Assembly (NCBI GenBank): GCA_036346375.1
Contig: JAYEVE010001309.1
Location: 62,001-126,000 of the forward strand
Reading direction: 5' to 3'
Source of the DNA: Guadua angustifolia
Taxonomy: Eukaryota > Streptophyta > Magnoliopsida > Poales > Poaceae
Length of the DNA stretch: 64,000 nt
The position numbers were made by a program, and so were the translations under genes. The notes below the pieces were generated by a model. It made no database searches. It had not been told where the DNA came from and saw nothing but the letters and a program-made list of their open reading frames with translations. Numbering within the stretch: position 1 is the first letter of the stretch; every line of letters starts with the position of its first letter. Of this stretch, positions 58,930-64,000 are shown piece after piece.

Positions 58930-59480
58930 GTTGCCATAGTGGTAACCCAGCCTTTGTGATCGGAGATCCCGTGAATTAGGTCCTGGGTAAAACAAGCTAT
59001 TGGCGAACTGAGGAGAGTAATCTATTATCCTCTCTAAGTGAAGATGCAATACTCTCAAAAGACTGTAAGGCAGGATGGTGATATGCCTTAATGTGTTTCT
59101 ATTGGCTTTAACTAGCAAAGATGCTGTCCTACAGAGCATTCTTGAAAGAACACACCTATATGAGCCCGACTGTCTAAAGTCAAAGTCTATGAGACTCGGG
59201 TGATCTCTAGTAAGCTCATGAAGAGACCATGGAGTACGACTCATATGCTCCATCTGCGGAGAAGGCTACTGGCAGCTAGGTATCAGTTATGACTTTGAGT
59301 GAAACCTGTTCACACAAAACATGCAATTCAAGACGTAGTCCATTGTTCAAGTTGTGGATGGGTGTAGCTTGGAGCTCTAGGCAGAAGTTCAACTTAACAG
59401 TCTCTACTGAAATGCTGGTATATTAAACAGTAGTGAGTATTGGCAAAGCTTTAAATGGACTTTGAGATCTGGTGGGGGAT

Positions 59481-60437
59481 TGTTGGATTATTTGGGCATT
59501 TGGGCCAAGCCCACTTAATTGAGACAAATAAATTCTAGAAAATTTCAAAGGCCCACTCATGAGGAGGCATGTATGCAAACATTAGTCCCATATTGCTTGT
59601 GGAGGTGGAGGATGACCAACTTATAAGGGAGAGTTCTCTCCACCTTCCTAGAAGCATGACAAGGGAGAAGAAGAGAAACACACGCGCGCGCTCGCTCGCC
59701 TCGCCAGGCCAGGCCAGGCGGCACGTGTACGCGACATGCGCGTGAATGGTGCAGCGAAATCGAGTCCAATAGCTAGCGAAGGCGCTGTTTCCTTTTGCAG
59801 TTTTTTTCTTTTGCTACTCGGAATCGTGGCAGTTGTAGTATGAGATAAGGATACTGTAACCGAGTCCGTTCGTGGCACGTCTTCGAGTCACGTTCGGTCA
59901 CGGTTACCAGGCTATCCCTATATATAATGCGTCCTGCCACCCGTGTAGTAGAATAGAACACATTGAGTTAGGGTTTTGCCACCTCTCGCTGCTGCGTCGC
60001 CATCGTATCCTTCTCCATCCCGAGCGCCGACGTGCATCAGCGATCGGGAGAGCAGGTCTCCGGAACCCTTCGTTTTCGAGATCCTGCACCGGGAAAGGGC
60101 GAATAAGGTTTTTGGGAAGCGCTTCGCGCGACTGCTCAAGATCTTCACCACGGCTCGTCTTCCTATTCCTGCTGCTGGACGTCGTAGCCAGCGGCTCCTG
60201 CGACGCGCCATCACCAACGTCGACCACATCAACACCGCAACTGCACCAGCTACGTCGTCTGCATCTTCTTCTACTCAGTACGTTCGATCTGTCCTAATCT
60301 CGTAGTTAATCATGTTTATCAAGATGATCATGATGTTCGTGTTATCTAGTATGTTAGAGAGATACATGCTAGTTTCTGTGATAATGTTCATGATTTATAT
60401 TCGAAATTTAATCTGAAAACTGTCTAATTCTTCAACA
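59481..60437 (+). repeat. Copia-B 3' LTR
   Basis: 957 bp, homologous to the 5' LTR end to end. TATATATA again near 59919. The 550 bases between the RNase H stop and this LTR are non-coding and include an inverted-looking CTTAATGTGTTTC..AACTAGC stretch shared with Copia-A. Confidence 0.92.
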
Positions 60438-60442
60438 CACCT

Positions 60443-61373
60443 GTCATCTGAGGCACGGGTGGCGGCGCCTGAAGCCTCGCCTCCACGCCCATGATGTTGT
60501 ACGCAGCCTTCGGCGAGGAAAGGGGCTCCGCTTCTCGTAGCCGTGCAGACCGGTAGTGGCGATGACCTTGAGGGCCATGCGCCCAAAGCACCTAGAGGCT
60601 GCACCAATTTCGGCTGATGTAGGAGGATTAGAGCAAGTGGCGGGTAGAGTTTTCAAACCCTAGCCACCCACGTCAATGGCCGTGGTAGGCCTCGTGGGAC
60701 GCTAATTGGCCACGCTATGTTCACAAGGCAGGCTACACGGCTTGCTGTTAAAAAAAAAAAAGTTTCGGAATTAGCTTAAAAATGATGACAAATACTAGAA
60801 ATTGATTTTCTATGTACATGGTTTTTCGTAAATTTTGATAAAATAGCACACTTTGGAAGTTCCACACTCTAGTTTTATTTTCTAGCTACATGACATGTTT
60901 AATATACATAGAATATTATTTTCTGTTAATTGGTAATTCTGAAAATTGCTTAGTAATTAACAGAATATGCTAGAAAATTATGGAAAAATATGTATGTCCC
61001 ATTGCTCTGTTCCATGTTGCTAGATTAATTTTCTTAGCATGTTTTTCATGTTTATATGTGCTGGACATATTATTTCCTGTTATTCAGCAATTTTGAAAAT
61101 TACTTGCTAATTAACATAAAATCATGAGAAATGGTAAAAAAATTCTAAAAATTTCTAGATTGCATAATATGAGTTTAACGTCTCAAGATTAATTTTCTTA
61201 GTATTATTCCATGTTTATTTCATGTTGAACTTTATTTTTCTGTTAATTGGTAAATCTGAAAATTACTTATAATTAATAGAAAATTATGAAAAATGCTAGG
61301 AAAATTCTGAAAAAATTGTGATAATTATCTTCTAAATAGATATAGACCAGACTTCATTGATTCAATAATAAGC
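60443..61373. other. Copia-C leader, second part, no gene
   Basis: GC-rich to about 60720, then a poly-A (60751-60762) and AT-rich DNA with repeated GAAAATTACTT..TAATTAACA and AGATTAATTTTCTTAG motifs (near 60950, 61025, 61090, 61190, 61255), a diffuse tandem pattern of about 170 bp. No reading frame of note. Confidence 0.4.
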
Positions 61374-61905
61374 ATGCAAAATAATATTTTACCTGAAATA
61401 AAATCCCTGTTTTGTTTGCATACAGGTATATCAGACATCGTAAAGAAAGAATTTGCTGACCTTGCCCTGAATGGCAACAATTATCTCACTTGGGCAATGG
61501 ATGCTAAGATCAACTTGACAGTCCGATCCCTTAGAACAGAAATTTCCAGCCTGAAGTTGGCACTCCTGCTCTTCCTGAAGCTGGCATTCCTGCTCTTCCT
61601 GAAGCTGCTAAATGCGCAGCTTTGCACATCCTGAGGCACCATCTCCATGCGGACCTGAAAGCTGAATATTTGATGAAAGAGGACCTGCTGGTTCTATGGA
61701 ATTCCCTGAAGGAACGATATAACCAGCAAAGATCTGTTCTATTGCCAGAAGCACAACGGGAATGGACCCTCCTACGTTTCCAAGATTTCAAGTCAGTGGC
61801 AGTGTACAACTCTGCCATGTACAAGATTGTTGCAAAACTAGCATTTTCTGACCAAAAGATCACAGAAGTTGAAAAGATTGACAAGACTTTGTGCACATTC
61901 CACCT
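61374..61905 (+). pseudogene. Copia-C gag fragment (UBN2-type)
   Basis: EFADLALNGNNYLTWAMDAKINL opens the gag region at about 61450. After a one-base shift near 61540 the frame from 61552 reads PEVGTPALPEAGIPALPEAAK, then LRHHLHADLKAEYLM, LWNSLKERYNQQRSVLLPEAQ, WTLLRFQDFKSVAVYNSAMYK and KIDKTLCTFH. This is the well-known UBN2/gag block of plant copia-like elements. A 24-bp unit (CCTGAAGCTGGCATTCCTGCTCTT) is repeated 2.5 times at about 61552-61610. The frame is cut at 61906 by foreign GC-rich sequence. Confidence 0.85.
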
Positions 61906-62085
61906 AGGGATGGAAATTAAGCTCGAGACTTGCGGCTCATTTCGGCTCTATCTTGACTCGGCTCGGCTTGATACAATAATGAGCCGAGCCCGAGCCTACT
62001 ACTTAGCTCGCTCAGCCAACGAGCCGAGCCCGAAGCGGCTCGTTGGCTCGTTAGGCTCGTTCTGCAAGCTAGCCGCTATACGTGG
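61906..62085. mobile_element. Fragment of a GC-rich element with TAGGGATGG end
   Basis: Starts CTAGGGATGGAAATTAAGCTCGAG and continues with repeated GGCTCGTT / AGCCGAGCCCGAGC words, a pattern seen in hAT-type short elements of plants. The second end and a duplication are not found. It interrupts the gag frame. Confidence 0.5.
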
Positions 62086-62162
62086 TGAAGTTATGAAACA
62101 ATGCCATCAATGGCCCATCAACAAGAATGCAAACATTGAGCGAGATAATGCAGAAATAAATA

Positions 62163-63119
62163 TTGTGAATACTCATACCGGGATACCCCAAAGAGGAACA
62201 CCAAATGGGCGTCTTAGGCCCACTCGACCGAACGCATCATTTGGGCCACGAAGGCACTCATCCCGACCAAAGCCAGGCCAAAGGCGGTCCGACTGGCCTC
62301 GGTGGGCGCCCCAGACTCGACTCGGCCTCAAGTCAGGCGCCCCACGAGCTCGACACGGCTTGGTCAGGCGCCCGAGCTCCGACCAGCGACCTCCGCCACA
62401 GGTCAAAGCGTCAGCAGTCGACCTAAAGTCGCCACTGCCCGTGGACACTGCAGCCCGCTGGGGTAGGTGGCTCCTTCCCAAGGTGGCGAGGCGCCAAAGT
62501 CAAGCGCTAGTCCCTTCACCCGTCATGCCTGTGGAGAGACGCGCTCCGTCCCGAGAGCGCTAGAAACCTGGCGTGGCGGTGTCAACATCGGCAGTGCCAC
62601 AGAGGCGTGCGCCTTCCCGACGAACGCCGCTTCGGTGTCTACCAACCTAGGCGTGGGACGAACAGGAACCTGTCGATCACCAAGACCGAAGACCAGGACC
62701 GAAGACTAGGACTCCTTAGCGTAGGACACCCTATCCTTTTTCTCCAAACTCCCGTGTAACCTGCCCTCTTCGCCTATATAAAGGGGGTAGGACCCTCAGG
62801 GAAAGGGATCGATCGATCACACAAGCATAAACGAACGGACTTTGGCACACATAGCTCGGACGCTCCTACAGCTCTGAGCCCTTAGTTTTTTCCGAGCTCT
62901 CCCACTTGGACGAGCACTCAAGGCCAGGCCTTAGCCCTCGCTTGTACACCACGCTGTCCACTGCGCCCCAGATCAATACAACCACCACACGAACTGGAAG
63001 TAGGGACTTTCAGCCCGAACCAGTATACATCTTGGGCTCCCAGAGTCAACCATTCAAGGAGAGGGAGCGCGCGGCCCCTTAACTTACAAATTTACTTGCC
63101 GTTTTACGAAATACCGACA
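62163..63119 (+). repeat. 5' LTR of the Tat-like gypsy element
   Basis: About 957 bp, GC-rich in its first half (spurious frames 62173-62481, 62467-62709 and the tail of the 61622-62563 frame). Ends ATACCGACA. Confidence 0.78.
62775..62783 (+). promoter_or_regulatory. TATA box of the gypsy LTR
   Basis: TATATAAAG in CGCCTATATAAAGGGGG. GGACCCTCAGGGAAAGGGATCGATC lies 10-35 bases downstream, as in related LTRs where transcription starts about 30 bases after the TATA box. Confidence 0.65.
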
Positions 63120-63186
63120 GTTGGCGCGCCAGGTAGGGGCCTCGCGCGTCATCGTCGTGATCTCCGGATTCCCATCCACCTCCTTG

Positions 63187-63579
63187 ATGGCTTCCTTCAC
63201 CCGCGACGGCGCATTAGCGTCGAGGAGCTGGATCCACTTCGGCGCCCTCGACTTCGTCGCCACTTCGGCGGGAGAGGTCGTGCTTGTCCCTGCCCCCTCT
63301 CAAGACCAGGCATCCGCTGGGAGCCTGGACTACGTCGCCAACACCCTTGGCAACCTCGGCTTGAGGCCCCTCGCGGACCCCGACGCCGAGTTCGTCGGCG
63401 CTGCGCCATCTCTGGCGGCAAGGCTCGAGCTCAAGCGGCGGCGTCGCGCCCAGAACTCGCGGCTCGTGGCGATGACGGCTATAGGCCGGCCTCATCACGA
63501 CTTGCCGGAAGATTCTCCACCACGATTCCAGCTTCAGACCGCGGGCGCGTTGCAGGAGGTTCGTGACTCGCGACAGTAA
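63187..63579 (+). CDS. Gag N-terminal region of the Tat-like gypsy element (probably broken)
   Basis: The frame is open from 63121; ATG at 63187 (MASFTRDGALASRSW) is the first plausible start because the earlier bases belong to the primer site. It ends at TAA 63577-63579. From about 63650 another frame continues with LQQERDELKARKVELDKLQADLEQ, a predicted coiled coil, then GGAYYAHQYIINRRGSGG, so one frameshift probably splits a longer gag. The family gag packages the RNA. The 228-codon antisense frame (63214-63900) is a shadow. Confidence 0.55.
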   Translation: MASFTRDGALASRSWIHFGALDFVATSAGEVVLVPAPSQDQASAGSLDYVANTLGNLGLRPLADPDAEFVGAAPSLAARLELKRRRRAQNSRLVAMTAIGRPHHDLPEDSPPRFQLQTAGALQEVRDSRQ

Positions 63580-64000
63580 CATGGCGGGTGTGGCAAGCGC
63601 CGCAACCTCTGAAGCCCAGGGACTCTCGCTCGGCGCACCGAAGCTTAGGAGGCAGAGTACCAGTGTGGGCACGCCGAATGCCTCCAGGCTCGCCGCGTTA
63701 AGCTCCAGCAAGAGCGCGACGAGCTGAAGGCTCGAAAGGTCGAGCTCGACAAACTCCAGGCCGACCTGGAGCAGAGTCAGCCCGAGCCCCCACTCGTGCC
63801 TGGCGGCGCGTACTACGCACATCAGTACATCATCAATCGCCGAGGGTCCGGCGGTCTTGGTTCTTCCCCACGCCCGGCGAGAATGTCGCCACAGCAGCAA
63901 TGCTGCTCCGCGGCATCCCCGAGCCCGAGGACCAGGAGGCGAAGGCTCAGTACCAGAACCTCCGGGGGCTGGTGGAGCGTGCTACCATGCCGCACGCGCA

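Larger units (their letters stand above)
54062..60437 (+). mobile_element. Copia-B: full-length Ty1/copia retrotransposon, plus strand
   Basis: LTRs 54062-55021 and 59481-60437 both run TGTTGGATTATTTGG to TAATTCTTCAACA. CACCT is duplicated exactly at 54057-54061 and 60438-60442. A polypurine run GGTGGGGGAT (59471-59480) abuts the 3' LTR. Gag-pol lies between. It is the same family as Copia-A, in opposite orientation, and keeps its 3' interior. Confidence 0.95.
51164..62162 (+). mobile_element. Copia-C: older copia element, 5' portion, heavily interrupted
   Basis: Reconstructed by removing the nested elements: LTR (51164-51772), primer-site region, a leader of about 1.7 kb, then gag (61374-61905), which breaks off at a GC-rich fragment. 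No pol or 3' LTR is in the window. It was hit by a MITE, solo LTR copy 2, Copia-B, the GC-rich fragment and the Tat-like gypsy element. The assignment to copia rests on the UBN2-type gag and the short LTR. Confidence 0.6.
62163..64000 (+). mobile_element. Tat-like Ty3/gypsy element, 5' end, runs off the window
   Basis: LTR about 62163-63119 (TGTGAATACTCATACCGGGATACC to ACCGACA), a primer-site region GTTGGCGCGCCAGGTAGGGG from 63120, then gag. The CCGACA end with TTGGCGCGCCAGGTAGGGGC is what I associate with grass gypsy elements of the Tat group. The LTR 5' edge probably lost CG from a TGTCGGTGAATAC start. The pol genes and 3' LTR lie beyond 64000. Confidence 0.8.

Noticed and set aside
63214..63900. 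228-codon minus-strand open frame
   Set aside because: Antisense to the gypsy gag in GC-rich DNA; leucine-rich composition is what the opposite strand of this gag gives. No motif.
1..64000. tRNA, rRNA, CRISPR, prokaryotic operon or phage features
   Set aside because: No cloverleaf with A/B boxes, no rRNA-like stretch and no spaced direct-repeat array were seen; the content is plant transposons.

Overview
This window is eukaryotic plant DNA, most probably from a grass. That rests on the company of elements: En/Spm (CACTA) elements with a TNP2-type transposase plus an Ulp1-like protease gene, a non-autonomous gypsy element with LTRs over 4 kb, a Tat-like gypsy element with a TTGGCGCGCC primer-site region, Ty1/copia elements, Tourist-like MITEs with TAA duplications, and hAT-type short elements. 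The species cannot be fixed from the sequence. I see no intact cellular gene and no rRNA, tRNA or CRISPR array. Essentially the whole 64 kb is a nest of transposons in several layers, and almost every coding region is broken by small frameshifts or stops.

Layout, left to right. 1-6193: right part of a CACTA element (CACTA-1) with a broken TNP2 gene on the minus strand and a solo LTR inside its subterminal repeats. 6194-7276: unassigned DNA. 7285-8041: short hAT-type element with an exact 8-bp duplication. 8095-14222: full-length copia element on the minus strand (Copia-A) with a 5-bp duplication GGACC. 14228-15780 and 27549-27890: one unidentified, gag-like reading frame cut in two by CACTA-2 (15781-27545, duplication GAT). 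CACTA-2 carries two minus-strand genes, TNP2 (22826-25982) and a Transposase_24/DUF8039-like/Ulp1 protease gene (about 16230-19500). Each gene has the same roughly 200-bp hairpin and TATA-like sequence upstream. 28123-48660: a Tourist-like MITE split by a 20.1-kb gypsy element (28491-48595, duplication GATTA). That element has 4.6-kb LTRs, a third related LTR, a mostly degenerate interior ending in integrase C-terminal sequence, and an antisense fragment of a leucine-rich-repeat gene. 49047-50270: candidate MULE-like non-autonomous element.

51164 to about 62162: a copia element (Copia-C) with a short LTR. It was itself hit by a Tourist MITE (51295-51658), a second solo LTR (51841-53321, same family as the one in CACTA-1) and a complete copia element (Copia-B, 54062-60437, duplication CACCT) of the same family as Copia-A in opposite orientation. 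Its gag reading frame is broken off by a GC-rich element fragment near 61906. A Tat-like gypsy element begins at about 62163 and runs off the right edge.

How the parts work together: the autonomous-type functions recognisable here are CACTA transposition (TNP2 plus accessory protease gene) and copia and gypsy retrotransposition. None of the copies looks fully functional as read. The most interesting structures are the twin hairpin/TATA cassettes in CACTA-2, the clean frame interruption by CACTA-2, the three-LTR gypsy element with its captured LRR fragment, and two solo LTRs of one family that grew different minisatellites at the corresponding place.
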